DNA of 64,000 nt from Typhlomys cinereus (lineage: Eukaryota > Chordata > Mammalia > Rodentia > Platacanthomyidae), in contig JALPQD010000075.1 in the NCBI GenBank assembly GCA_023101885.1, forward strand, positions 7,450,101 to 7,514,100. Reading direction: 5' to 3'. Positions 23,851 through 34,585 of this stretch are shown here, piece by piece. Positions within the stretch are counted from its first letter, which is position 1. Each line of letters begins with the position of its first letter. The notes under the pieces were generated by a model. It was not told the DNA's origin. It was given only the letters and a program-made list of their open reading frames with translations, and ran no database searches. Both the position numbers and the translations under genes were made by a program.

Positions 23851-26800
23851 ATGCGGCTGCAGCTGTGTTGGGCCACCCTGTTCTGCGCCGCCAGCTTGGC
23901 GGGCGCGGTGATGGACTCGGGGTACCCAGAGACCCGTGAGTTGGGGGGGCCGGAAGGGGCGGGCGGGAGGCCCACCCACATGGCCTATGGAACTCGGCTG
24001 AGGATGTCTGGGGGTGCTCCCAGCTGGGTGGGGGTGTGGGGGCTCCATTCCTCAAGCCCGAAGGGAGGGCTGACATTTCCTGAGCGCTTACTGTTTACCT
24101 CATCCTCCGCTGTAGCCACGGTGCAGCCCGATGCCACAGATACTTTTGCCATCCCTGTTTTCACTGTGGGTAAACTGAGGCCCAGGGTCATACATCCTGT
24201 ATCTGAAGGGGGAGGGGAGGGAACTCCTGGGGCGCGGGAAGGCAAGGCTAGGTGGCTGGATCCCAGCCTCCAGTTGTCCTCTCAGACTGGAGGGACCCCA
24301 GTCCAGGGCTGCCATTCCATCCCCCCCCTCACTGAGAGAGCTCGAACCTTAGTGTTCCCCTTTATAAGGTGGGTGCTGATATGCTGGGCCTCCAGCCCTT
24401 GGGAAGCCCTCTGCAGTGTCCCCAAGCTGGGAATCAGTCTGACACAGGGGGTGCTGTGGCTGTCCCCATCTGGGGTGAGGAAACCTGGGGTGTTCTGGGC
24501 CCCGGCCCCCACTCCACGGGCACCTCCGGGGGGAGCTGAGCCCCCTCCCCTAAGGCCGAGTCTCTGTCCCCGGGAAGCGTGAGCTCACGCCGGGGGAATG
24601 TTCCCCAGTTGGAGTGAGTAAGAGGCGGGTCAGGCGAGGGGGGGCTGCACTCCGGGGGCTCGGCTGCCCTGGGCCACTGTCTAGACAAGAGGGCAGAGGC
24701 GGGAGCCACTACAGGCCCACAGACCCTCATATGCTCGGGGCCTGGCATTCCAACAGGCTGGGCGGGGTGCCAGTTCCCAGGTCTGGGGGCCAGGCGGGAG
24801 CTGGTGGTGGAACGGTGGGGTGCCGCTGGGGGGGCAGAGGGATCCCCAAGGGGTAAAGCCTCGGCCGAGGCCGTGTGGCTTTTCTGTCCCTTGCTCCAGG
24901 GCTACCACCATCTTTTCCATGCCAGGGGTTGGGGGATGGGGGGAATCAGGTGTGGGGTACCGGAAGGATGATGAGGAGTCCGCAGAAAGAGATGGGCAGG
25001 TGAACACTGAGGTTGGAGCCAGTCCCCCCACCTCCCCTGGCACAGGTGGTGTGTGCTGGTACCAGCAGAGCCCTGAGACCAGATGCGGGGCCCTATTCAG
25101 GACCAACGTGAGCTGGGGCGAGTGCTGCAGCTCGGGCAGCGTGGACTCCACCTGGAGCAACGTCAGCCACCCGGCTGACAGGCTCGGCCTTCTGGTCCTC
25201 CTGGGGGTCGTGCACTGTCTGCCCTGCAGAGGTGAGCTCAGCCGTGTGCTGTGCGCGCTGTGGCCTGGGAGGGGTGTGCAGGGGTGTGCGGAGGGGTTCC
25301 GCTTCCTGAGCCCGAGGCTTGGAGATGAGCTGAAGGGTCTCCCCACCCCCTTCCCGGCCGCATCTCCCAGACCCCACCTGCTCCCCACCTCCACCTGGAG
25401 GAGCCCCACTGGCTGAACTTCCAATCCTGCCCTGCCACCCGGGGAGTTCTGAGTGAGGATCTTGTCTGACGGTGTGTCCCCAGTATCCACATTTGGGGGG
25501 GGGTCCCAAATTCCAAACCTCCTGGAGTTTGTTCGGATGCATGTTGCCCCACACCGAGAACAGAATGCATAACTCTGAGGATGGCGGCGGGGGGGGGGGG
25601 CAGGGGAGGGCAAAGACACTCCTCGGTCCCTCTCCTGTGGTCAAGCCTGGATCTGCAGGACAAGGGAGTGCGCCGGGCAGGACTTGGAAAACGTGGGCAT
25701 TGGTTCTGGGACGCCAGGGGACAGTTAGGAGTTTGCTGAGCAAAGCCAGTAGAGGAAAGTGCGTCCAGTCTGGGGTGAGTGGCCAGGAAGAGGGAGACCA
25801 GGGACGAGCTGCATGGCAAAGTCATAGACCCGAATGAAGGTTTCTGAGATGTGATTTATCCCAGACCAGCCTGGCTGGGTGGTCCGGAGCAGGCTACCGC
25901 ACGCCCCACCTCCAGACCCCACCCCTGGCTTCTGGGAAGAGGACATATTTCAAACGCCGCCTGCTCTGGGCATAAGATGGCCCAGGATGGCCCTCCCCCA
26001 CCTCATCTAGCCCTAAGGCCGAGAACTCGCCCCCCTCTTTGTTCCTCCTGTGCACAAAGTTGCCCACCCAGGAGGAGCCGTTCCAGATGTGTGTGTAGGC
26101 GAGCTCGGTGTGGGGGGGGCAGGTGCAGCCCACATGCACTGTGGGGAAGGATCCCCGGACCTTGTGATGTGGATGTCCGCAGCCCCTTTTACACACTGGG
26201 GAAATTGAGTCCCACAGGGGAAGAGGGAGTTGGTTTTGCAGACTCACGAGCCACAGATCTGGGGAAGAGATCTGGGGACACCCTTGTAGGGCCTGGGCTG
26301 TACTTTCACAGCTCCATTGTTTCTAGGTCCCTTGAACTCAGGGCTCTCATCCTGCCTCAGTCTCCCCATCTATAAATTGGTGGTCAGGACAGATCAGTGT
26401 GGTGGTGTTCACCTGTCTCCCCAGCATCCTCTAAAACAGATCAAAAGCAAAAATGAGAGCGGCGTTGGGACGGTGGAGTCTGAAGCCCGCTCTCTCTAGC
26501 TGAGCCTCAGTTTCCCCGCTTCACATGGGGGTGTGTCGGATCAACTTCAGCTTCCAGGACTGTAGGAGGGACCCTTCTCCTTCGCTTCTTGGGGAGATCC
26601 TGCAGGGCAGGGACCACGCACGGCGAGTCGGCCTCCCGCGGGATCCGGGGCCTGGCGGCGCCCCAGCTTCAAGCGCGCCCCATCTGTGCTCGCAGACTCC
26701 TGCACGGGTGTGAAGTGCGGCCCGGATAAGGTGTGCCACATGCTGGGGGACCGCCCGCGCTGCGAGTGCGCACCCAACTGCACGGGGCTCCCGATGGGCG

Positions 26801-28110
26801 CGAGGGTCTGCGGCTCCAATGGCGTCACCTACCCGGACGAGTGCACCCTGCGGCTGGAGCGCTGCCGCGGTCACAGCGAGCTGCGCGTGCAGTACGACGG
26901 CCCCTGCCAAAGTAAGGGGCGGGGCCGCCCGTCAGACAGGTCGCGCTGGGCGGGGCTCAGTGGTGGGCGGGGACTGCCGAGGGCGGGGCAAGCGAGAAGC
27001 GTGCCTTGGGGCGGGGCCAAGATGAGTGCGTCGCGTTGCACAGCCCCAGCCTGAGTCGGAAGCCGAGTCTGGGAGGGGACGCGGGCACGTGGACGCGCTC
27101 GGGTGCTGCGGCAGCGGTAACGCGGGGGGCTTGTTCGCGGGGCTGCGGGTCCTGTACCCCGTTAGCTGCCCACGTCCAGAGACTCGACCTGGGGGAGTCC
27201 AGCACAGGGCCGGCTGCCAAAGGGCGGGGGCAGGGCCTGGACCATGCGGTCCTTCCTATCCCGGCCCTTGGCCGCTGCCAAGTTTGGGGGCGGGGCTAGG
27301 GCGGGGTCTCGCGGTCGGGCACAGAATGTACCAGGGCGGCCGCCAAAGGGCGGGGGCGGGGCCTACGGGACAGAACGCTCTATGGCTCTGGCGGGTTGCA
27401 GAAGCTGCGCGGCACCGGGAAGAGGAGGTGCTCGGGAAGGACGGGGCCCGGGTCTGGAGGGCGGGGCTTGGGTGCCAAAGCGGCCAGGCCCTAGGTGGGA
27501 GTGTGGATCGCAGGGGCAACCTGAGGGTCGGGGCTCCGGGTGCAATCAAGGGGTTCTCCGGAGAGTGGGGCTGGCGCCCTAGGGGCGGAGCTCGCAATGC
27601 CATTTGAGGGTCAGGCCCTCCGCCTCAGACCTTCCCTCTCTCCCCCACAGCGTCCTGCGAGCACGTGGTGTGCCCGAGCCCCCAGTCGTGCGTCCTGGAC
27701 CAGACGGGCAGCGCGCACTGCGCGTCGTGCCGTACAGAGCCCTGCCCCTTGCCCGCCAGCCCCGGCCAGGAGCTGTGCGGCAAGGACAACGTCACCTACA
27801 TTTCCCCGTGTCACCTGCGCCAGGCTACCTGCTTGCAGGGCCGCTCCATCGGCGTGCTCCACCCGGGCAACTGCACAGGTAAGAAGCCACGCGCTCCCCT
27901 CTATTTGCTTGCTCACCCTGCTGGCCCCCAAGCGCGCTCCCTCTCCCTGTCCGCTCCCCCCCCCCCCCGGGCTCCCGGCTCCTCTTTCCCCCCACACCCG
28001 CCACACTCCACACACACACACACACCACCACCACAAGCTCCCCTCCCTCTGCCCCCTCAACCCCTACAGAAGCCCCCGAGGTGCCCCCCGAAACGGAGTC
28101 AAAGAAGTGA
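23851..28110 (+). CDS. FSTL3: FSTL3, follistatin-like 3 (FLRG)
   Basis: Secreted glycoprotein that binds and neutralises activins, myostatin and GDF11. Exons: 23851-23935, 25046-25231, 26696-26911, 27651-27878, 28070-28110; 756 nt, 251 residues (human 263), phases consistent. Order: short signal peptide ([19 protein letters not shown]), N-terminal domain (GVCWYQQS ... VVHCLPC), follistatin domain 1 in exon 3 ([25 protein letters not shown]), domain 2 in exon 4 ([19 protein letters not shown] ... [12 protein letters not shown]). Two follistatin domains, not three, separates it from FST. Sequons NVSH and NVTY match the human glycosylation sites. The ATG at 23851 is used because the expected upstream start reads GTG. 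The acidic human tail EEEENFV is replaced by PETESKK. Confidence 0.96.
24070..24195 (+). mobile_element. MIR-like fragment in FSTL3 intron 1
   Basis: 'acatttcctgagcgcttact' through 'actgtgggtaaactgaggcc' then 'cagggtcatac' follows the MIR consensus order. Other 'aaactgaggc' or 'cctcagtttcc' remnants are near 26510, 31090 and 44825. Confidence 0.5.
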
Positions 28111-28277
28111 AAGACCTTTGCGCTGCTGGCTGGACCCGGAGCTGGAGGCTGTCCCTTTAATTTATTACCGCAGAAGAGTCTAATTTATGTCTGATGGACA
28201 CCCCGCGCCCCTGAGCCGGGTCTAGTTCCCAGAGGACGGCTTGCAAGGACAGGAGGGAACACTGAGGGGCCCTTCTT

Positions 28278-28540
28278 TTTTTTTTTTTATTGTTTATTCA
28301 AATGTGCGTGTGCACGCGCGCGCGTGTGTGTATAGAACCACGGACATTTCGGGAACAACCATGGACCGCCTCCACCTCCTCCTTCTTTACTCTGTCCTGG
28401 GATTCACAGTACCTTACCAGTACCAGAAACGCAGGCCGCCCCCGCTTCGGCCCGGCGTTTATACGTGGGATCTAGGATCGGAACTCAGGACCTTCCGCCT
28501 GCAAGGCAGAGGCTTAACCCCTGAGCCACCTCTCCAGCCC
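28278..28540 (-). mobile_element. IDL-Geo-like SINE in FSTL3 3' region, with intact target-site duplication
   Basis: Flanked by the 16-base direct repeat CTGAGGGGCCCTTCTT at 28262-28277 and 28541-28556, so the boundaries are exact. T-run and (GT/CG)n on the left are the reversed tail. The ID head 'gagccacctctccagcc' is on the right. It lies 167 bases past the FSTL3 stop codon, probably inside the 3'UTR. Confidence 0.85.
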
Positions 28541-28957
28541 CTGAGGGGCCCTTCTTAATCCCCCGGATTTCCCCTTGGGAGGTGAGGAGGGGCCTCCCCT
28601 GTACCAGCTGCGGTTCCTGCTAGGACCACCTGACCTCCACTGAGGGGGTGCACACCTGTCACCCCAGCACTCAGAGGCTGAGACAGGAGGATCAAGCGTT
28701 TAAGACCACCCTTAGCCGCATGGCCAGTCTGAGGGTAGCCTGAGCTACAAAAAGAGAAGGAAATCCAAATGCTGGGATCACCCTAGAGGAAGCCCAGTAG
28801 AAGGGAGTCTCTGGCTCTCCACGCTGGCAGCCAGGACTATGCCATCACCCTCCGTGCCTGTCACATGCCCCAGCTGTGCCTTACTTGTGAAATCCAGAAA
28901 AGTGTCCTTGGGGAGGGGACCCCCAGAAGTGCCAAGAAATCAGCTTCCCATTTCAGA

Positions 28958-28963
28958 AATAAA
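28958..28963 (+). promoter_or_regulatory. FSTL3: AATAAA, candidate FSTL3 polyadenylation signal
   Basis: First AATAAA on plus after the FSTL3 stop codon, 850 bases downstream and beyond the inserted SINE and a B1 element. A weaker site could lie earlier near 28160-28190 (TTTAATTTATT). Confidence 0.35.
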
Positions 28964-28999
28964 CTGGGGGAAAGAACATCTTGTCCATTGAGCCTTGTC

Positions 29000-30600
29000 C
29001 TGGGTCTTCCCTCTGGGCCTGGAGTCTCAGGTGATGGGGGAACTCTGGAAGCTTCCAGAAAGACAGGCCACATGTTCCTGAGCCTCTGAGAAGGGATGGA
29101 GACAAGTGAGGGGAGGGAGGGGAGATGGGGCCATGGCTCTCACACACCAGGGGGTCAGCGCTGCATAAGCGTCCCTATTTGTGGCCTCCTGCCTGGGGGG
29201 GGACCCTTCTCTGGGTTTCAGAAGAGGGGGCACGTCTGGCAGGAGGCCAGGCCGACCTGGAATTTCACAGGCGGGGTGACACCCCCTCTTTATCCCCAAC
29301 CTCTGTCACTCCCCAGCCTCCGATTCCCTGTTTCCAGATTAGATAGATGTGGATATTCAGCATTTCAGGCAAGGGCAGAGCAGGTGCAAAGGTCCTGGGG
29401 CTACCCAGAGGTGTGAGTGAGCAAACTCAAAGGGGGCTTCCTGGATGTGAGAGCTGGGGGGGGGGTCCTGGAACTGACTGCATGTAAGGCTAGCACCCAT
29501 ATATCAGTAAATACATCCCTGCTTCTTCTGATCCGCCTGTCCCTAAAGGATGGATGCCTTAGCCCCCACCCCCAACTCCAGGCTCCCAGAGTTCTGGACT
29601 CCACTGGGGGAGACAGGGATTACGGGGTGTGGGTGCAGCTTGCTGTTCATCTCTCCTGTCCACTCTGAAACACATTTCAGATCTAGACCATGAAAGGCAA
29701 CACTTGTGTATACACATGTATGTGTGTGTGTGGGGGTCTTGGGGTCTCTACATCAGAAGCTTGAGGAAGAGACAAAGCCCTGGGTCTGGCTCCCAAATAC
29801 CAGTGGCACCCCCTCCAGTCCGCCTGGGGTGGAGTTGAGGTGGAGTTAGGTTTTGGAGTGTCCGTTGTAAGTGCCAGTGTGGGGCCCTGCATAATGCACA
29901 CTGGTCTCGGGAACCTGAAGAGGAGCCCACAGGGCTCCCGGTTCCCTCCAGCTGTCCCCGAGTTTGTCCCCAAACTATGAAGCTCCCCACTCACTGGTCC
30001 CACCAGCTTAAATCTCAGCGAATCAGCTTTCAGGGGCGAAGTTGCGAGGTGAGGACCGCTTCCGCCCCCTGCTGGACAAGCCATGAATTTCTTTGCAGAC
30101 CCTGACCACCTCCGCTTCTCTAACTGGTTTGCTCCCAGGGCAGCCGCAGTCAGACTCCAACGCCCCCCCCCAAAAAAAAAAACTGTTAGAAAAAGAGAGG
30201 AAGAGGAGGCAGGAAGGGAGATCAAACAGAAACCCAAGCTTCATGCACCAAGACTGAATTTATTCGGGAAACTTCTCCAGAACTCCAGCAAGGGAGCAGC
30301 GATACCCCGCAAGGTGGAATGACCACTACTTTGCAGTCAGGGGCGCAAGCTTTTAGCAGCTGGAGCGCAGGGGGGAGGAATGTCGGTTGGACCGGTTAGT
30401 TGTGTCTGTCCCAGAATAACTAGGAGTCAATTACTTCTTCTTTTCCTTATCAGATCCTATGAACGTTCTGGGTGGGGTCTCTGGAGACCCGTTTCCCATC
30501 TCAGGTCTATCAGGCGGGGTCTCTGGTTTTGAGGTCTGGCTCTTGGATCTATTGCAAACATCGTGTGCCTCAGTTTCCCTGAATGATAATCAGATACCTC
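29000..30600. other. Intergenic; no recognised gene
   Basis: I looked here on the minus strand for PRSS57 exons 4-5 (the GDSGGP-type active-site segment and the C-terminal helix) and saw none. An oligo-A/C stretch at 30163-30182 and general rodent-type repeats only. Confidence 0.4.
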
Positions 30601-30611
30601 AGAGGGTAGTA

Positions 30612-30615
30612 TTTA

Positions 30616-30683
<68 letters not shown>

Positions 30684-30892
30684 GGCACTGGAAGGGTGAC
30701 ATTGGGAATCATCCTGCTTTGTTCTACTTCCTTATTGCTTTGCTCTGGGGTTTCCCAGGCTCCACCTTCTAAGGCCAGAATTACATGGTGGCCATTTCCC
30801 CCTGGCATTTTTACCAGGGATCTGGAATTCGAACTCAGGTCCTTTGGATTTGGAGGAGAGGGTTAGCCTCTGAGCAGTCTCCTCAACCAGAT
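30612..30892 (-). mobile_element. IDL-Geo-like SINE with (GT)n(GA)n tail
   Basis: (GT)n then (GA)n at 30618-30683, then 'gacattgggaatcatcctgc' and 'gaattcgaactcaggtcctt'. The ID head at 30870-30892 is degraded. Confidence 0.65.
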
Positions 30893-31188
30893 GGAGAGTC
30901 TCTAACAAGGGAAGCCAAGCCCTCTGGCGACCCGCTGTGCCCCTGGCCCAGCCCCAGCTGGGTCCAAGATGCCAATCATTAGCCCTGGAGCACTGTGGGG
31001 TGGTCACCTGCTGGTGACTGTGGGAAAATGAGGGTACCCAGGGCCCACCCTGTGTCGCTCCCTGCCCATTCCGCCATCTTAACGCTTCAGCCTCAGTTTC
31101 CTAACCTGAACAGGGGCTGGTGACCCTGGTGGTCTCTGGCCTCTGGGCACATCACTCCCAGCCTCTAGTTGCTGAAATTCCTATTCTT

Positions 31189-31249
31189 TTTTTTTAATTT
31201 TTAAAAATTATTTATTCAATTGTGCGTGTGTACGCGCGCACGCGCGCGC

Positions 31250-31284
<35 letters not shown>

Positions 31285-31493
31285 ACCACAGATGAATTCG
31301 GGAACCACCATGGACCGCTTCCACCTCCTCCTTGTTTATTCTCCGCAGGGATTCACAGGCTCCGCCCTACCAGGGCCAGAAAAGCAGGCCGCCCCGCTTC
31401 CACCTGGCGTCTATACGTGGGATCTGGGATCTGAACTCAAGACCTTCCGCCTGCACGGCAGAGGCTTAACCCCTGAGCCATCTCTCCAACCCC
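31189..31493 (-). mobile_element. IDL-Geo-like SINE with 10-bp target-site duplication
   Basis: Flanked by TCCTATTCTT at 31179-31188 and 31494-31503. Reversed tail (T-run, then CG/GT microsatellite to about 31281), then 'gggatctgaactcaagacct' and the head 'gagccatctctccaacc'. It lies about 245 bases downstream of the PRSS57 exon 3 relic. Confidence 0.8.
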
Positions 31494-31737
31494 TCCTATT
31501 CTTGATCCTCTAAGAAACAGACACATCTCAAACCCCGTCCTTACACCCACCAGTGCGTGGGTCCTGGCAGGAGCCATGGAGGGTTCTGGAGAGAAGGGTT
31601 GGGACCCTCAAACAGAATTCAGGGACCCAGGCACAGCCCAGTTGTGGGGGGAGTGGGGGACTGCTGCCTAGGTTCATCCCTACATTGGTGGAAAACCTAC
31701 ATGAATGAACACAGAACTGGCTCGGCTGCCACAACTC

Positions 31738-32589
31738 CCGTGGCAGGCAGATGTCGCTGGCGTGGGTGGTGGGGTGACTGACCACAGTGGAGATGCCAGC
31801 ACCTGCCACGTGGGCTCCAACGCGCCTTGCGTGTGCACTCCCAGGACTGCCAGGGGGTCTCTGTGGGGCAACAGGAGGGGCGAAGCCCGTGGGGTACTTA
31901 AACACCCCCCAGAAGGCTCGCTCAGCCTCCCCAGCACCCAGAGGGTCCTGCCCACCCCACTCAGTCCTCCAGACACCCATATCATCCTGAATGGTCAGAT
32001 GATATCCCATCATCCCACTATTAATTCTAAAGGCACGTGACTGTTGGCATGAACCCAGGACCTCAAGTTCACAGAGCCCTGTCCCCAGTCCTCACTGCAG
32101 GATGCTGGGCTGTCACTCTCCCTCTGAACTCCGCCCCCAGCCCTCACTGCAGGAGGCTGGGCTGTCACTCTCCCTCTGAGCTCCGCCCCCAGCCCTCACT
32201 GCAGATGCAGAGCTGTCACTCTCCCTCTGAGCCCCACCCCAGCATGATTTTCTTTCTATTTGGATTTTCAAACCCCCCTCTGGCCTTGCCCCTCCATGCA
32301 TGCTGGGCCTGCCCTGGGCTCCCTGGGACTCTGGCATTTGGACACAGTGAGGTCACACGGAGCTTCACCCTTGTTATCAGACATGTCGGGGCAGGGGTGG
32401 GGTGCACACCACAGAGTGCGTTCTCTTCCCCATGTGGCCTCAGTGTCGCCCCTGTCACTGAAGCAACGGGCAGTGGGCACTATGGGGTGGGCTCCGAGCA
32501 GGATGCTTTCACAGTGGTGCTGTTCCCCCGAAGCACACAGAGGCCATGAAGAGTTGGGCATGCGGGGTCACCTTGTGGCCCCCCACAAT
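31738..32589 (-). pseudogene. PRSS57: PRSS57 (neutrophil serine protease 4) relic, exons 2 and 3
   Basis: PRSS57 encodes NSP4, an azurophil-granule serine protease, and lies between FSTL3 and PALM on the opposite strand in human; the relic has that place and strand. Exon 2 (32452-32589), after a splice acceptor, reads QIVGGHKVTPHAQLFMASV in one frame, then EQHHCESILLGAHPI and PTARCFSDR in another, matching human IIGGHEVTPH..., GQHHCGGFLLRA and SAAHCFSHR. A one-base insertion at a G run breaks the frame, catalytic His is Arg, and the donor GT reads GG. Exon 3 (31738-31860), after CCCCACAG, reads DPLAVLGVHTQGALEPTWQVL, then after a one-base loss GISTVVSHPTTHASDICL; its donor is also gone. Exons 1, 4 and 5 were not found. 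Non-functional. Confidence 0.88.
32042..32245 (-). repeat. ID 5'-half tandem array, 3 units
   Basis: Left part 'ggcatgaacccaggacctca' is a reversed ID 3' half. It is followed by three units of 'ctgtcactctccctctgag' plus 'ccgcccccagccctcactgc', about 49-57 bases each. Same design as the arrays at 44205 and 47493. It abuts the PRSS57 relic intron. Confidence 0.7.
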
Positions 32590-32599
32590 CTGGGAACCG

Positions 32600-33050
32600 C
32601 AGACGCCTAGGACAGAGGCCAAGCGAGGGACCAGCGCAGGAAGCCGGCTGGAGGCAGGGCATGAGGGCAGCTGGCACCACAAGATGGTGGGCTCTGGGCC
32701 CAGACCACATGGGTCCCTGGGGTACCTTTCAGCACCTCAGAAACCGCTTACAGTGGTGTCCGACATCCAGCACTCGAGAGGTGGCAGCCAGAGGATGAGG
32801 AATTCAGGGCCAGCCTGGGCTACATGGAGAACTTGAAGGCAGCCTGCACTCACATAATGGAGGCAGAGGACACTCCCCTAGGCCAGCGCACCCTGCTGGG
32901 CGCCTCACACTCCACCCTGTGACCACCTGTGACCAGGTGAGGGTCCAGGGTGAGGCTCCTGGTCAGAAAACAGGAACAGGGCTGTCTCTGGTCACTGACG
33001 AAGACACTCATGAGAACGTGAGAGACTGACACGCAGGATTTGGAGGCGGG

Positions 33051-33082
<32 letters not shown>

Positions 33083-34030
33083 ATGTACACCACTAGTTAG
33101 ATACCGCTGTCAATCTGACAATTGAGGGCTGAGTAGTGGGAACATCTGTAAAGAACTGATAATTAAGATAAGCCCTGAGCAAGCCTGCAGTTCCCTGGGC
33201 GAAGGCCCAGCCCATGGTGGGCCGAACCCTCCTGGGCTCCAGACCCACTTAGCTCATTCACGAGTGCTCAGTTCAGGCCCTGGCCACCCCCACCAGCACT
33301 GTGAGGGGTCAGAGTCATAGGTGACGTGTGGCCCCACAGGGTCAAAGACGTCCTCAGGGGTCTGGGGACCCCAGAAGCCACCGAATCTCAGGGACTGGGG
33401 TCTGACACTGGAGCAATCTAGACCTGACAGCCTGGTGACCCACTCACTCTCTACTTGGCCAAGACCCCCTAACCATAGCCCCACATTGGCCAGGAAGACC
33501 CCTCCGGGGTACCATGTCACTCGGTGCTCCTGCGGCTGGCTGGCACAGCTTCGTCCTTACACCATGATACCATTGAATGTCTGTTTCTCATGGATGGTGG
33601 GCCTGGTACCCTGGGCCTTGCCGGGCCTAATTTATACACATGTCCCCAACTCCTCGGAGTGGGGCTTCAGCCTCCCCCCATGTTGGCACCATTTCTGGTG
33701 GGAAAAGGCGAACAAAGAGGTCACGCTCTTCAGGCAAGAACACAGCACAGGAGTGAAGGGCAAAGGCTTGGGTGGCCCCACTGCCACTCTGGGCTGAGTC
33801 AGCTGGAACCTACATCTTGACAGTTGAGAAACAAGTGCCTCCCGGCATCGGCCCCTGGAGCCAACCTCCAGGCCGCTCGGGGACCCTTAGTGTACTTGGG
33901 AAGTCAGTGGTATATATTCCTCAGGCCCCCTCTCATGTTTTCTTAAATTACTTTGTTTTAATATGACCATGTAGCATGCATACCATGGTGCACATGTGGA
34001 AGTCAACTTTGTGGAATTAACTGTCTCTTC
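32600..34030. other. Intergenic/upstream of PRSS57 relic; B1 piece and (GT)n
   Basis: B1-like fragment at 32745-32850 ('gggccagcctgggctacatg') and (GT)n at about 33052-33081. I did not find a convincing PRSS57 signal-peptide exon on the minus strand. Confidence 0.4.
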
Positions 34031-34049
34031 CCACCTTAAAATGGGTTCT

Positions 34050-34261
34050 GGGGGCTGGAGAGATGGCTCAGGGGTTAAGGCTCTGCCTTGAAAACAGAAG
34101 GTCCGGAGTTCGGATCCCAGGTCCTACGTAAGCATGAAAACAGTGGTGGCCTGCACTTCCAGCCCTGGTGGGCGGAGCCTGGGAAATCCCAGAGTGAAGC
34201 AAGGAGGTAGAAGCAATCCGGGATGGTTCCCGAAGTTACACAGGGACACACAGTGCCCTCT

Positions 34262-34305
<44 letters not shown>

Positions 34306-34320
34306 AAGTAAAGTTGATTT
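34050..34320 (+). mobile_element. IDL-Geo-like SINE, best-preserved plus-strand copy
   Basis: Starts GGGGGCTGGAGAGATGGCTC, an ID-type head with A box, then B-box region 'ggagttcggatcccaggtcc', a right monomer unlike ID, and (CA)n at 34264-34301. Diverged target-site duplication TTAAAATGGGTTCT (34036-34049) / TTAAAACGGGCTCT (34321-34334). Confidence 0.8.
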
Positions 34321-34359
34321 TTAAAACGGGCTCTTGGGGATTAGCATCAGATCTTTTAA

Positions 34360-34585
34360 TTTAATTTTTATTGTTTAATATTGTATTTGTGTATTTGGGA
34401 GAGGAGAGGAAGAGACCCGGGCGCATGGAAGGCCACATGACAACGCTCAGAAGTCAGCTCGCTCCTTCCGACAAGTGGGCTTCTAGGATTTGAACTTAAG
34501 TTGCCTGAGCCGCTGAGCCCTCGCCAGCTTCAGGTGGGCGCTCAGGACCAGCGCCGTGCCAGCTGAGCCCCATCGCAGCCCCTGC
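34360..34585 (-). mobile_element. ID/B4-like SINE
   Basis: A/T-rich left edge, 'gggagaggagaggaagagac', 'tctaggatttgaacttaagt', then a degraded head 'gctgagccctcgccagc'. Related to the element at 39080. Confidence 0.45.

Noticed and set aside
24681..25619. 312-codon minus-strand open frame
   Set aside because: Antisense shadow across FSTL3 exon 2 and GC-rich intron. Nothing recognisable.
29000..31700. PRSS57 exons 4 and 5 (active-site Ser segment)
   Set aside because: Looked for GDSGGPLVC- and CRVAGWG-like segments on minus and saw none. Probably deleted or too decayed. A profile search could still find traces.
34050..34125. tRNA-like sequence (A and B boxes)
   Set aside because: It is the head of a SINE with a right monomer and target-site duplication. 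No cloverleaf 3' end expected of a functional tRNA gene.
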